64,000 nucleotides of DNA. It comes from Pleomorphomonas sp. NRK KF1. GTDB taxonomy: Bacteria; Pseudomonadota; Alphaproteobacteria; Rhizobiales; Pleomorphomonadaceae. This document shows, piece after piece, positions 34,980 through 47,109 of this stretch; within the stretch, counting starts at the first letter, position 1; every line of letters starts with the position of its first letter. Below the pieces are notes generated by a model, which was given only the letters and a program-made list of their open reading frames with translations, had not been told where the DNA came from and searched no databases. The translations under genes and the position numbers were made by a program. The stretch is taken from the NCBI RefSeq assembly GCF_023721755.1, contig NZ_JAMDLH010000011.1, positions 1-64,000 on the forward strand, read 5' to 3'.

Positions 34980-35495
34980 TCAGCCGCGGCGAATCCACGT
35001 CTCGAAAACGGCGTCGGCGCTGTCGCGCTCGCCGCGCACCATGGGCTCGCTGGCGGAGAGCTCCCAAAGCGCCGGATCGACCGTCGGAAAGCGCGTGTCG
35101 CCGTCGGGCGAGGCAGCGATCCGGGTGATGAACAGGCGGTCAGCCCGGCCGATCGTCGCCGCGTAGAGCGCGCCGCCGCCGGCCACCACGTAGGACGAGG
35201 CCCCCTTCGCCTCGGCGCTCGCGGCCGCCGCGTCGAGGGCGGCGCCGAGATCGCCAATCACGGTAACGCCATCCGGCCGAAAGGTCGGATCGCGCGACAC
35301 CACGAGGGTTTCGCGGCCCGGCAGGGGCTTGCCGATCGACTCGAAGGTCTTGCGCCCCATGAGCATGGGGCGGCCGAGCGTCAGCGCCTTGAAGTACTTG
35401 AGATCGGTGGACAGATGCCAGGGCATGCCACCGTCGCGACCGATGACGCCGTTCTCGGCCATGGCAACGACGATGTCGAGGAGAGGACGGTTCAC
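34980..35495 (-). CDS. folA: Dihydrofolate reductase
   Basis: 171 residues. Reduces dihydrofolate to tetrahydrofolate with NADPH, recycling the product of thymidylate synthase. Signature residues are in IVVAMAENGVIGRDGGMPWHLSTDLKYFK (substrate pocket with Trp and Asp), LMGRKTFESIGKPLPGR and VVAGGGALYAATI. The start is GTG 35495, with AAGGAG five bases upstream, overlapping the stop of the acetyltransferase gene (GTGA), so the two are translationally coupled. An upstream in-frame codon would give ~50 residues of unrelated sequence. Confidence 0.96.
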   Translation of the reverse strand: MNRPLLDIVVAMAENGVIGRDGGMPWHLSTDLKYFKALTLGRPMLMGRKTFESIGKPLPGRETLVVSRDPTFRPDGVTVIGDLGAALDAAAASAEAKGASSYVVAGGGALYAATIGRADRLFITRIAASPDGDTRFPTVDPALWELSASEPMVRGERDSADAVFETWIRRG

Positions 35496-36019
35496 GGGCA
35501 CTCCTTCGCCAGTTTCTCGATGGCTTCGGGTGTCATGCGCACCGGAACCCAGGCATCGTTGAGCGGCGCGCCCATGGCCGCGTAGAAATCGATGGCCGAC
35601 TTGTTCCAGTCGAGCACCGTCCATTCGAAGCGGCCGAGGCCTTCGTCGACGCAACGCCGGGCCAGCCGGGCCAGCAGCGCCTTGCCGACGCCCTGCCCGC
35701 GCGCCGCCGGATCGACGAAGATGTCTTCGAGATAGAGCCCGTGCCGGCCGAGGAAGGTCGAGAAGGAGTAGAACCAGACGGCGATGCCGGCCGGCTTGTC
35801 GCCGATGAAGCCAAGTTCGCAGAACACGCGCGGATTGTCGCCGAAAAGGGCGGCCGCATAGTCCTCCGGTGTCGCCACCATCTTCTCGGACAGGTTCTCG
35901 TAGGCGGCGAGCGAGCGAATGAAGCCGGAGATGACCTCGATGTCGTCGGGTGTGGCGGCGCGGGTGGTCGGCTTGGGTCGGCGGGCGTGGCGGCCGAGGC
36001 GGGAGGGCGATGAGCTCAT
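35492..36019 (-). CDS. GNAT family N-acetyltransferase (SSAT-like)
   Basis: 175 residues. The acetyl-CoA-binding motif A is LYLEDIFVDPAARGQGVGKALLARLARRCVDEG, followed by FEWTVLDWNKSAIDFYAAMGA. The overall pattern, with a FIRSLAAYENLSEKM start, is closest to the diamine (spermidine/thialysine) acetyltransferase subgroup; the real substrate is unproved. ATG overlaps the asmA stop, and its stop overlaps the folA start, so asmA-GNAT-folA are one coupled run. Confidence 0.88.
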   Translation of the reverse strand: MSSSPSRLGRHARRPKPTTRAATPDDIEVISGFIRSLAAYENLSEKMVATPEDYAAALFGDNPRVFCELGFIGDKPAGIAVWFYSFSTFLGRHGLYLEDIFVDPAARGQGVGKALLARLARRCVDEGLGRFEWTVLDWNKSAIDFYAAMGAPLNDAWVPVRMTPEAIEKLAKECP

Positions 36020-39000
36020 GGGGCAGTCTCCGTCACGCCGCCCGGCGGCAAGCCGACGTCGGAGCTCGGCAGTTGCTTCAGCTTGGTGCCCGGCGCCGCC
36101 GGCGCGCCATTCTCCAGGATCTTGCCGATGGCGTCGAGCGGGTCGCCCGCCGCCTTGTCCTTTTCCTTCTCCGCCCGCGCCTTCTGGGCGGCGAGAAGCG
36201 CCGCCGCCTTGGCCTTCTCGGCCAGTGCCGCCGCCGCGGCGCGCTCGCGCGCCTCAAGCATTAGGCGATTGCGGCGGTCCAGAGCCTCGCGGTCGCGCAG
36301 CACCTGACGCGACAGAAGCTCGCGTTCGAGAATGTCGGCCTGCATCATCAGCACGCGCTGCGTCTCCTTCTCCAGCGCACGGATGCCGAGGTAGGACGCG
36401 AAGGCCGTGACGTCGACGCGACGGGACGGGTTGGCGAGCGGCCCCTTGAACAGCACCGACACCTGCGGCACGCCGCCGCCGGCCGCCGCGTCGCCGACGT
36501 CGTGGGACAGGCGCCACTCGCTGTCGACCGTCAGGCGGGCGATGTCCACCGTCGCCGAACCGGAGCTGGCGCCGTCTTTCGTCGTCACCACGATGTTGGG
36601 CGCCCTGAGCGTGCCGCCAGCCAGCGTGAAGGCGGCATCGAGCCGCTCGAAGGCGAGATCGCCCATGTCGACGTTGTCGGTGAAGGCCTGACGGATGCGA
36701 TCCTCGCTGAGCTCCTTGCCGGCATCGGCCAGCCGGATCACCTGACCGAACGCCCGCGTCGTCATGTGGGCGAGCCGACCATCCCTGAGCGAGAAGCTGC
36801 CGCCGCCGGTCAGCGACGACATCCAGCCGGCCAGCGTCCGTCCCGTGGCATTGATCTGGACGTCGACGCCCAGCACGCCGGTGACCAAGGGCCGGCCGTC
36901 GCGCCGCCAGGCGAACTCCTCGGCCGCCGCGCCCTGGAGGCGCAGCGTGCCGGACACGCCGGCCGTGCCGTCGAGATCCCGCTTGATCATCAGGTCGCCG
37001 GAAAGCTTGCCGCCGGCCAGCGTCGCCTCGATGCCGTCGAGCCCGGTGCCGGAGGCATTGCTGGACAGCGACAGCGCCACGCTCTTGGCCGCAGGCCCGC
37101 CCTCGATGTCGAGCCGGCCGAACTTGAGGGCGAGGTCGGTGTCGAAGCCGTCGATCAACGCCGCGCCGAACGGCGCCTCCGGCCAGGGATTGCGGCTCTG
37201 GACGATCGGGAAGTCGAAGACGGCCGGTCCCAGGATGGCCTCGCCGAGACCGGCGAGCGATCCCTCGTCGAAAGACAGCGTGCCCGTCACCCTCGGCACG
37301 GCCGGGGCGAAGTCGATGGAAATGTCCCCGACCGTCGGCACCTCGTCGAGCTTGCCTTCGATGCGGTTGACCAGGACCTTGCGGTTGCCGATCGACAGAT
37401 GGGCCGCGACGTCGGCCGGCGTCGATCGCATGACGCCCTGAACGATATTGCCCGAGAGCACCAGGAGAGAGCCGACGTCCGGCGACTTCAGGTCGAGGTC
37501 GAGCTCCGCGCTGGGCGGCGCGCCGCGCGCGAGCGTCGCCGAACCGTTGAGCGTCACCTCGGTCGGCCCCATGGCGCCGCGCACCACCACGGCGAGGCCC
37601 TCCTTCGACTTGCCCATGGCCGACAGGGTAAGGCTGCCGTCGCCCGGCCGGTCGACATCCGGCACGGCGAGGCCGAACTGGCGCATCAGCTCGGCGCCGT
37701 CGGGGCCGGTCAGGCTGACGTCGGCGGACACGTCGGCGGTATCCCAGGCATCGACGCGCCCCTTGAAGGCGAGTTCGCCGCGTATGTCGGTGGCCGCCGC
37801 CGAACCGTTCAGCTCGACCTTGACGTCGGTCCCCTCGCCCGATGCCCTGGCGAGCACGGTGCCCTCCAAGCTCGCCGGTCCGAGATGGGGCGCTGCGTCG
37901 CGCAGAAAGCCGACCACCGGCGTATTGGGCGCGAGAGCGCGGACGAGGTCGGCGACGCCCTCCAGCTTTTCGGCCGACACGCGCATCTGGATCGAGCCGT
38001 CGGGCGTCGTCGTCACGTCGCGGATGGTGCCCGCCGCCGTGACGCGGGCGCCGGACAGCGAGCGGACGAACAGGCGGTCGACGTCGAGCGTGGCGTCGAT
38101 GAGCGAGGCCGACACGTCGAAGCCCTCGGCCCGGGTATCGCCGGCGATCAGCGCACCGATGGCCGCCTTGACTACGACGTCGGCCCCGACGCCCTGCCCC
38201 GTCGCGAGGCCGGCCACCGTCTGCACGTCGGCGAGCCTCAACTGATCGGCATCGAGCGCCAGCGTCAGACGCGGCTTGCGGCCGGCCACGCCCGGCAGGA
38301 AATCGAGCGAGCCGCTGATACGCCCCTCGTCGAGACGGGCGTCGACGTCGTCGAGCCTTAACCCATCCATCGACGCGGCCACCTTGGCCGAGAAGCGGAA
38401 GGGATCGAGCCCGACCTTCGGCCGGTTGGGCGCCCACCAGGCAATCAGCGTCGCCGGCTGGTCGGAGGCGAGCGAGACGTCGCCATCGAAGCCGATGGTC
38501 GGCGCGGTGGAGAGCCGGCCATGCGCCGTGAGCGACGATTTGCCCGGCAACGTCGCTTCCAGCGTGTCGATGGTCCAGCCCGAGGCGGCGGTGACAAGAT
38601 CGGCTCGAAGATCGGAAATGATGCTGCCGCCGACCACCACGCCGGGAATGTCAAAGCCGATGCGCCCGGGGACGCTCGGCACCGGCAGGCTGGCAATGGC
38701 CGCGCCGAAGGCGGTGAGCGCGCCGTCAAGCGAGACCGGCTTGTCCGGCCCTGCGCCGAGCGTACGATCGAGGTCGATCTGACGGGCCGACAGCACCGCC
38801 TCGAAGCTCGGCACCGCGGCGAGATCCAGCGTCGCGGCGCCGGAGATGGTGAACGGCCGTTCTTCCGCTCCGTAGTGGAACTCCAGCGCCTTGGCGAGCA
38901 CCGCCCGGTTGGAAACGTCGAGATCGGCGGTGAGCGACCAGGGCAAGGTCGCCTGGTCTTCCTTGGCGATCACCCGGTCGAGCGTCGCCTTGCCGGCCCA

Positions 39001-39702
39001 GGTCGGCCGGTGGTTGGCAAACTTGAGCTGGCCGTCGAAGCTGGCCGCCACCGGGTGGGCCGCCGAGCGCACGTTGGCCTTGAGCGCGAAGGCGCCGCTG
39101 CCGTCGGCGGCGCCGGTCGCCGCCTTGATGGCGAGGGTGTCGCCGCCGACCCGTGCCGTGGCGTCCACCTTGTAGGGCCCGGCCAGCGCCGGCGCGTCGA
39201 GCCGGGCCTTGATGCCGTCCATCACCACCGGCTGGCTGTGGCGCGCATCGGCAATGACGAGGCGGCCGTCCTCGATGTCGACGCCCGACAGCATCACGCG
39301 GCTGGGATTGATGCCGATGCCGCCTTCGGCCGCCATCCACTCGAAGGCGCCGTTCTCGTCGATGCGGACGTTGAGCTCGGGCTGCACCACCTGCATCTCG
39401 GTGACGTGGATTTCGCCCGACAGCAGCGGAAACAGCTCGATCTCCATGTTGAACCGGCCGACGGTCATCAGCGGCGCGTTGGGATCGTCGCCGATCACCA
39501 CGTCGGAGAAGGAGAGCGAGGGATAGGGCAACAGGCTGGCGTCGGCCGTCCCGCGAACGGACACCTTGTGTCCCAGAACATGCGCGGCTTCCGTCTCGAA
39601 AGCGGCTCGATAGGCCGTCCAATCGACAAACAGCGGCCCGACCAGCGCCACGAGGAGCGCCAGGATGACCGTGAATCCGATACCGAAATACAACGAATTC
39701 AG
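36016..39702 (-). CDS. Large AsmA family protein
   Basis: About 1228 residues. An N-terminal membrane anchor (NSLYFGIGFTVILALLVALVGPLFVDW) leads to the AsmA head (YRAAFETEAAHVLGHKVSVRGTADASLLPYPSLSFSDVVIGDD) and a very long beta-rich body, ending in a C-terminal AsmA-like repeat (LTGGGSFSLRDGRLAHMTTRAFG) and a coiled basic/alanine tail. AsmA-like proteins span the periplasm and take part in lipid transport to, or assembly of, the outer membrane. No ATG lies near the expected N-terminus: the best start is CTG 39702 with GGGAG eight bases upstream, giving MNSLYFGIGF; TTG 39693 is the alternative. Divergent from ligA. Confidence 0.88.
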   Translation of the reverse strand: MNSLYFGIGFTVILALLVALVGPLFVDWTAYRAAFETEAAHVLGHKVSVRGTADASLLPYPSLSFSDVVIGDDPNAPLMTVGRFNMEIELFPLLSGEIHVTEMQVVQPELNVRIDENGAFEWMAAEGGIGINPSRVMLSGVDIEDGRLVIADARHSQPVVMDGIKARLDAPALAGPYKVDATARVGGDTLAIKAATGAADGSGAFALKANVRSAAHPVAASFDGQLKFANHRPTWAGKATLDRVIAKEDQATLPWSLTADLDVSNRAVLAKALEFHYGAEERPFTISGAATLDLAAVPSFEAVLSARQIDLDRTLGAGPDKPVSLDGALTAFGAAIASLPVPSVPGRIGFDIPGVVVGGSIISDLRADLVTAASGWTIDTLEATLPGKSSLTAHGRLSTAPTIGFDGDVSLASDQPATLIAWWAPNRPKVGLDPFRFSAKVAASMDGLRLDDVDARLDEGRISGSLDFLPGVAGRKPRLTLALDADQLRLADVQTVAGLATGQGVGADVVVKAAIGALIAGDTRAEGFDVSASLIDATLDVDRLFVRSLSGARVTAAGTIRDVTTTPDGSIQMRVSAEKLEGVADLVRALAPNTPVVGFLRDAAPHLGPASLEGTVLARASGEGTDVKVELNGSAAATDIRGELAFKGRVDAWDTADVSADVSLTGPDGAELMRQFGLAVPDVDRPGDGSLTLSAMGKSKEGLAVVVRGAMGPTEVTLNGSATLARGAPPSAELDLDLKSPDVGSLLVLSGNIVQGVMRSTPADVAAHLSIGNRKVLVNRIEGKLDEVPTVGDISIDFAPAVPRVTGTLSFDEGSLAGLGEAILGPAVFDFPIVQSRNPWPEAPFGAALIDGFDTDLALKFGRLDIEGGPAAKSVALSLSSNASGTGLDGIEATLAGGKLSGDLMIKRDLDGTAGVSGTLRLQGAAAEEFAWRRDGRPLVTGVLGVDVQINATGRTLAGWMSSLTGGGSFSLRDGRLAHMTTRAFGQVIRLADAGKELSEDRIRQAFTDNVDMGDLAFERLDAAFTLAGGTLRAPNIVVTTKDGASSGSATVDIARLTVDSEWRLSHDVGDAAAGGGVPQVSVLFKGPLANPSRRVDVTAFASYLGIRALEKETQRVLMMQADILERELLSRQVLRDREALDRRNRLMLEARERAAAAALAEKAKAAALLAAQKARAEKEKDKAAGDPLDAIGKILENGAPAAPGTKLKQLPSSDVGLPPGGVTETAP

Positions 39703-42181
<2,479 letters not shown>

Positions 42182-42189
42182 TGCGAGCA

Positions 42190-42226
42190 CCGGCCGGACA
42201 CCTCGATCCGGCCGGCAAAGCATTTT
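42190..42226 (+). terminator. Terminator of ligA
   Basis: Perfect 9-bp arms ccggccgga (42190-42198) and tccggccgg (42207-42215) with an eight-base loop, followed by a short T-run in caaagcatttt. The next ~270 bases (42227-42498) hold nothing I can support. Confidence 0.75.
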
Positions 42227-42498
42227 GGAAAAACCAAGCGGGCAACGCCAACGGGCAGTGCCCCTGACAAGCCTAAACGAGCAACGCGTCCGAGCGTGCT
42301 GAAGGTTGCTTCAAGCGAGCACCTCTTCTCAGCGGGTCAGCGCAGACCGGGCAGAAGTGCCGCGCCGTCTTGCGCCGTGGAGACAGCCAGGGCATCGGCG
42401 GCGAAAACGCTTCGTCGCCAACGTCCTTGGTGCGGTGGGCGCCGCAGGCGCGAAAATCGAGCCCGGAAGCCCGGCCGACAGGATTTCTATGCATGCGC

Positions 42499-42714
42499 TC
42501 AGCCACGCGACCAGGAGATGGCCAGCGAGGCCAGTTCCGGCGTCGCGGCGACGAGGCCGCCCACCGTATCGAGATAGTGGCCGGGTTCGAGCCGCCAGGC
42601 CTCATTGTCGGCATCTTCGACGTTCACCGCCATTGCGCGGCCGACATTGGCCGGAGGCACTCCGATGAAATAAGTGTTGATTGCGGTAAGCGTCCCATCG
42701 GAGGTCATCTTCAT
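42499..42714 (-). CDS. Small hypothetical protein
   Basis: 71 residues, no family recognised. It begins MKMTSDGTLTAINTYFIGVP and ends in LASLAISWSRG, with no signal peptide or membrane helix. Support comes from a strong ribosome site (AGGAGAGAGGAC directly before ATG 42714) and from codon use like that of its neighbours. A longer frame start at 42753 is possible but poorer. Confidence 0.45.
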   Translation of the reverse strand: MKMTSDGTLTAINTYFIGVPPANVGRAMAVNVEDADNEAWRLEPGHYLDTVGGLVAATPELASLAISWSRG

Positions 42715-42948
42715 GTCCTCTCTCCTTGGAGAAAAGGCCTGATCGGCGGCCAACGAGACGATTTGGCGCCCAATCCTTGAAGGACCGGTAAACGAAAACC
42801 GGAAACTCCCTTTCTAGTCTCCACAAATACGGTTCAGAACAAAATCGAAAACATAGGCTTTCCTTGGACCATTTCAGAAACTACACAACGTTAGTGAAAA
42901 ATACCAAGGAAACTACCTTCCATTAACCAATGACACCCCGTCGAAGGC

Positions 42949-43743
42949 TCAGTCCTTCACAACCACTGTTCCGGCGAACCGATCGTAGAAAGCTTGTCCG
43001 CGCCAGCGGAGAAATGGGAAGAGATAGTAGACCGCAAGGGCCAAACTCAGGACGGCGTTGGGGACAGCCCATGCAATGGGAGCATCCAGCATTTGCCTTA
43101 TCAGCCAGAGGTAGTCAGTCATCGAGCCAACAAACCACCATGCGGTCAGACCAGCGGCAACGCCGACCAGCGAGAACAGGAGTAGCGGCCCGAGGCGGAA
43201 GAACTCGCGCCGGAGTAGATGGGGAGAAGTGTCACCCCCACAGTCGCAGGCACGCACAGTAAGCCGAAGAAAACGTTTGCCGGGCGAGCGCCCAAAATAG
43301 CGCGCCCAGGCAAGCATAAACAAATAGGCCACAGAAACCGTAGGATCGAGCTGAAGGCTGGTGTTGAGCCGATCGCCCGAAGCGGTGACTGAAGCGCCAA
43401 CATACTGGAGACGAGTGGTTTTCCCCTCCCGTATCTCATTTTTCACAGTGAGCACGTAACTCGGTTTTCCGCCTGCGGGCAGGGTTCGGCAAACGACCTC
43501 CGTTCTTTGCCAATCAGGAACAGCGGGAAGGACCTTGTTGAGTTCGTCCAGAAGGGGAGACGGGGGAGCAGTCACGCAAGCGGTTTGACTATAAACCCCT
43601 TTCCAGTAGTAAAAGTCCCCTCCTGTTACCGCATCGACGGTCATGAGAATGACCACCGCCAAAGCGTAGGCGAGAGCGAAATCAATAAGGAAAGCGCCGA
43701 GGCGCCGCCAGAAATACCGTTTCGGCCGACTATCCGTCTCCAC
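42949..43743 (-). CDS. RDD family membrane protein
   Basis: About 264 residues. The RDD signature is at the start (RRLGAFLIDFALAYALAVVIL: the Arg and Asp of the name), with a second part YLFMLAWARYFGRSPGKRFLRLTVR and C-terminal helices ending FLRWRGQAFYDRFAGTVVV. About four membrane helices are seen, with a ~90-residue periplasmic or loop segment carrying two cysteines between the first two. RDD proteins are of mixed or unknown transport role. GTG 43743 follows GGGGAGGGG; TTG 43770 is an alternative. The gene is less GC-rich than its neighbours, and the gap 42715-42948 upstream of nothing known is AT-rich. Confidence 0.82.
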   Translation of the reverse strand: METDSRPKRYFWRRLGAFLIDFALAYALAVVILMTVDAVTGGDFYYWKGVYSQTACVTAPPSPLLDELNKVLPAVPDWQRTEVVCRTLPAGGKPSYVLTVKNEIREGKTTRLQYVGASVTASGDRLNTSLQLDPTVSVAYLFMLAWARYFGRSPGKRFLRLTVRACDCGGDTSPHLLRREFFRLGPLLLFSLVGVAAGLTAWWFVGSMTDYLWLIRQMLDAPIAWAVPNAVLSLALAVYYLFPFLRWRGQAFYDRFAGTVVVKD

Positions 43744-43907
43744 GCGCCCCTCCCCTAAAGCCCCTCGCAACTGCTAGGCATGGAGCGCAGGAGGTCAAGT
43801 CGGGATAAACACAACCAGAATGCTATTTCCGATGGCGGGAGAGACAGGGGCTCCAAAAGCCCACGACACTCTCGCGCCCGTCGCTTCGTTGCTTTATTGT
43901 TCTCGTC

Positions 43908-46322
43908 ATGACTGCTTCCCAGAATCACGACGATACCGACTTCGACGCCTCTCCTTCGCTCGGCATCGCCGCCCGCGCCATGGCCGCCGCCCGCCCCTCC
44001 GGTGGCGCCGTCGGCTATCTCAGCGGCATGAACCCCGAGCAGCGCGAGGCGGTTGAGGCGCTGGATGGTCCCGTGCTGGTGCTGGCCGGCGCCGGCACCG
44101 GCAAGACGCGCGTCCTGACCACCCGCATCGCCCATATACTGGCGACGCGGCGGGCCTTTCCCTCGCAGATCCTGGCGGTGACCTTCACCAACAAGGCGGC
44201 GCGCGAGATGAAGGAGCGCGTCGGCCAGCTGGTCGGCGGCGTCGTCGAGGGCATGCCCTGGCTCGGCACCTTCCACTCCATCGGCGTCCGCATGCTGAGG
44301 AAGCACGCCGAACTGGTCGGCCTCAAAAGCAACTTCACCATTCTCGACACCGACGACCAGCTTCGCCTCATCAAGCAGTTGATCCAGGCCGAAGGCATCG
44401 ACGAGAAGCGCTGGCCGGCGCGCCAGTTCGCCTCGGCCCTCGACGGTTGGAAGAACAAGGGCCTTCGCCCCGCCGACATTCCCGAGGGCGAGGCGCGCGC
44501 CTATGTCAACGGCTTGGGGCGCGAGCTCTACGCCGCCTATCAGGCGCGCCTCAAGGTGCTCAATGCGGTCGACTTCGGCGACCTGCTGCTCGAAGCGGTG
44601 ACGCTCCTGCGCCAGAACCCCGACGTTCTCGCCGACTATCACAAGCGGTTCCGCTTCATCCTGGTCGACGAGTATCAGGACACCAACGTCGTCCAGTATC
44701 TCTGGCTGCGCCTGCTCGCCCAGGGCTCGCACAACATCTGCTGCGTCGGCGACGATGACCAGTCGATCTACGGCTGGCGCGGCGCCGAGGTGGACAACAT
44801 CCTGCGCTACGAACGCGATTTCCCCGGCGCCAAGGTGATCCGGTTGGAGCGCAACTATCGCTCCACCGCCCACATTCTCGGCGCCGCCTCGCACCTCATC
44901 GCTCACAACGAGGCACGGCTCGGCAAGACGCTGTTCACCGACCTGCCGCAGGCCGAGGACGAGGACAAGGTGTTCGTCGCCTCGGCCTGGGACTCGGAGG
45001 AAGAGGCGCGATCGATCGGCGACGAGATCGAGCGCTGCCAGAGGAACGGCACGGCGCTGAACGACATCGCCATCCTGGTGCGCGCCTCCTTCCAGATGCG
45101 CGAGTTCGAAGACCGCTTCGTCACCTCGGGCATTCCCTATCGCGTCATCGGCGGCCCTCGCTTCTACGAACGGGCCGAGATCCGCGACGCCCTCGCCTAT
45201 TTCCGCATCGTCATGCAGCCGGCCGACGACCTCGCCTTCGAGCGCATCGTCAACACGCCCCGCCGCGGCATCGGCGACACCTCCGTCCGCACCCTGCACG
45301 ACTATGGCCGCGCGGAAAGCGTACCGCTCACCGAGGCGACGCGGCAGTTGGTCGCCACGGAAGAGTTCAAGGGCAAGACGCGCACGTCCTTGCGCGACTT
45401 CCTCGCGAGCGTCGAACGCTGGCGCGACCTCGTGCCCGCGATGAAACACACCGAACTCGCCGAACTGATCCTAGACGAGAGCGGCTACACCGCCATGTGG
45501 CAGAACGACCGTTCGGCCGAAGCGCCGGGGCGGCTCGAAAACCTCAAGGAACTCATCCGCTCCATGGACGAGTTCGAGAGCATGGAAGGCTTCCTCGAGC
45601 ACATATCTCTGGTGATGGACCGCGACAGCGGCGAGGAACTCGACGCCGTCTCCATCATGACGCTGCATTCGGCCAAGGGGCTTGAGTTCGACACGGTGTT
45701 CCTGCCCGGCTGGGAGGAAGGTCTGTTCCCGCACCAGCGCGCCCTCGACGAAGGCGGCAGAGCCGGCCTCGAAGAGGAACGCCGCCTTGCCTATGTCGGA
45801 CTGACGCGCGCCAAGAAGCACTGCCTGATCTGGTTCACGTCCAACCGCCGCATCCACGGCTCCTGGCAGTCGTCGATCCCCTCGCGCTTCCTCGACGAGC
45901 TGCCGGCCGCCCATGTCGAGATCAAGGAAACCGGCAGCGCCTATGGGGGCTACGGCTCGTCCTTCGGCCGCCAGAACCCCTACGGCGCCTCACGCTTCGA
46001 CAGCGTCGAGCGCTTCCAGTCGAACTACGAAACACCCGGCTGGCAGCGGGCGCAGAAGGCCCAGAAAGCGGCGGGCGGCCGTGGCGGCTTCTCGGCCCCG
46101 ACGCAATCGTCCTATGGCCGGGCGCAGCCCAAGCTGATCGAGGGCGAGCTGATCGCCAAGTCGGTCGTATCGGGCGCGCCGAAGTTCGACGTCGCCGACC
46201 GGGTGTTCCACGTCAAGTTCGGCCCCGGCACGGTCTCCGCCGTCGACGGCAACAAGGTCACCGTCGACTTCGACAAGGCCGGCCAGAAGCGGGTGGTGGA
46301 CAGCTTCCTCGACAAGACTTGA
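43908..46322 (+). CDS. uvrD: UvrD/PcrA-type 3'-5' DNA helicase
   Basis: 804 residues. Superfamily 1A helicase for excision and mismatch repair and for clearing replication blocks. Motif I is VLAGAGTGKTRVL, Ia VTFTNKAAREM, II VDEYQDTN, III DDDQSIYGWRGA, IV ERNYRST, V IMTLHSAKGLEFD, VI LAYVGLTRAKK. The C-terminal ~45 residues (DRVFHVKFGPGTVSAVDGNKVTVDFD) form the Tudor-like domain that in PcrA and UvrD binds RNA polymerase. It is convergent with ehuA, with only 16 bases between stops. Confidence 0.95.
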   Translation: MTASQNHDDTDFDASPSLGIAARAMAAARPSGGAVGYLSGMNPEQREAVEALDGPVLVLAGAGTGKTRVLTTRIAHILATRRAFPSQILAVTFTNKAAREMKERVGQLVGGVVEGMPWLGTFHSIGVRMLRKHAELVGLKSNFTILDTDDQLRLIKQLIQAEGIDEKRWPARQFASALDGWKNKGLRPADIPEGEARAYVNGLGRELYAAYQARLKVLNAVDFGDLLLEAVTLLRQNPDVLADYHKRFRFILVDEYQDTNVVQYLWLRLLAQGSHNICCVGDDDQSIYGWRGAEVDNILRYERDFPGAKVIRLERNYRSTAHILGAASHLIAHNEARLGKTLFTDLPQAEDEDKVFVASAWDSEEEARSIGDEIERCQRNGTALNDIAILVRASFQMREFEDRFVTSGIPYRVIGGPRFYERAEIRDALAYFRIVMQPADDLAFERIVNTPRRGIGDTSVRTLHDYGRAESVPLTEATRQLVATEEFKGKTRTSLRDFLASVERWRDLVPAMKHTELAELILDESGYTAMWQNDRSAEAPGRLENLKELIRSMDEFESMEGFLEHISLVMDRDSGEELDAVSIMTLHSAKGLEFDTVFLPGWEEGLFPHQRALDEGGRAGLEEERRLAYVGLTRAKKHCLIWFTSNRRIHGSWQSSIPSRFLDELPAAHVEIKETGSAYGGYGSSFGRQNPYGASRFDSVERFQSNYETPGWQRAQKAQKAAGGRGGFSAPTQSSYGRAQPKLIEGELIAKSVVSGAPKFDVADRVFHVKFGPGTVSAVDGNKVTVDFDKAGQKRVVDSFLDKT

Positions 46323-46338
46323 TCGACGTTGGACGAGG

Positions 46339-47109
46339 CTAATCCAGAACCGCCTTCAGGAACTCGCGGGTGCGATCTTCCTTGGGGTCGGTGAACAGCT
46401 CTTCGGGCGTGCCCTCCTCGCGAATGCGCCCCTGATCGAAGAAGCAGACGCGGTCCGAGATTTCGCGGGCGAAGCGCATCTCGTGCGTGACCAGCAGCAT
46501 GGTCAGATCGTGCTCCTCGGCCAGCCGGCCGATGACGTTGAGCACCTCGCCGACCAGTTCCGGATCGAGCGCCGACGTCGGCTCGTCGAAGAGCAGTACG
46601 TTCGGCCGCATGGCGAGCGCCCGGGCGATGCCCACCCGCTGCTGCTGGCCGCCGGACAGCTGGTGCGGATACTTCTGCGCCTGATCGGCGAGGCCGACCA
46701 GCTCCAGCAACTCCTCGGCCCGCCCCTTGGCTTCGGCCTTGCTGAGGCCGAGCACCTTGACCGGTGCTTCGGTGATGTTGCGGAGCACCGTCATGTGGGG
46801 GAACAGGTTGAACTGCTGAAACACCATGCCGAGCTGGGTGCGCATCTTGTGCAGATGCGCCTCGCTGGCCGGCCTGAGACCGTCCGGCCCCTCCTCGTGC
46901 CAGAGAGGTTCGCCGTTCACCGTCACCACGCCGCCGTCGATCCCCTCGAGGGTCATCAGGATGCGCAGCACGGTCGACTTGCCGGACCCCGACGGGCCGA
47001 TGATCGACACCTTCTCGCCGCGCCCGACCTCGAAGTCGAGCTCGTCGAGCACGGTCAGGTCGCCGAAGCGCTTGATGACCTTGTCGAACTTGATGATGGG
47101 GTCGTTCAT
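46339..47109 (-). CDS. ehuA: Ectoine/hydroxyectoine ABC transporter, ATP-binding subunit
   Basis: 256 residues. Walker [11 protein letters not shown]-loop [12 protein letters not shown], signature LSGGQQQR, Walker [12 protein letters not shown] and the switch histidine in LVTHEM are present, in the polar-amino-acid/ectoine (HisP-like) branch. It energises uptake of the compatible solute. ATG 47109 overlaps the ehuD stop. Last gene of the ectABCD-ask-ehuBCDA run; the position is what makes the substrate assignment convincing. Confidence 0.92.
   Translation of the reverse strand: MNDPIIKFDKVIKRFGDLTVLDELDFEVGRGEKVSIIGPSGSGKSTVLRILMTLEGIDGGVVTVNGEPLWHEEGPDGLRPASEAHLHKMRTQLGMVFQQFNLFPHMTVLRNITEAPVKVLGLSKAEAKGRAEELLELVGLADQAQKYPHQLSGGQQQRVGIARALAMRPNVLLFDEPTSALDPELVGEVLNVIGRLAEEHDLTMLLVTHEMRFAREISDRVCFFDQGRIREEGTPEELFTDPKEDRTREFLKAVLD

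Noticed and set aside
36254-38437. Long Arg/Gly-rich open frame overlapping asmA on the same strand
   Set aside because: Out-of-frame reading of asmA with no domain pattern.
42273-42614. 113-codon minus-strand frame after ligA
   Set aside because: Composition is Arg/Pro/Ser-rich as in shadow frames, and it overlaps the better-supported small gene.
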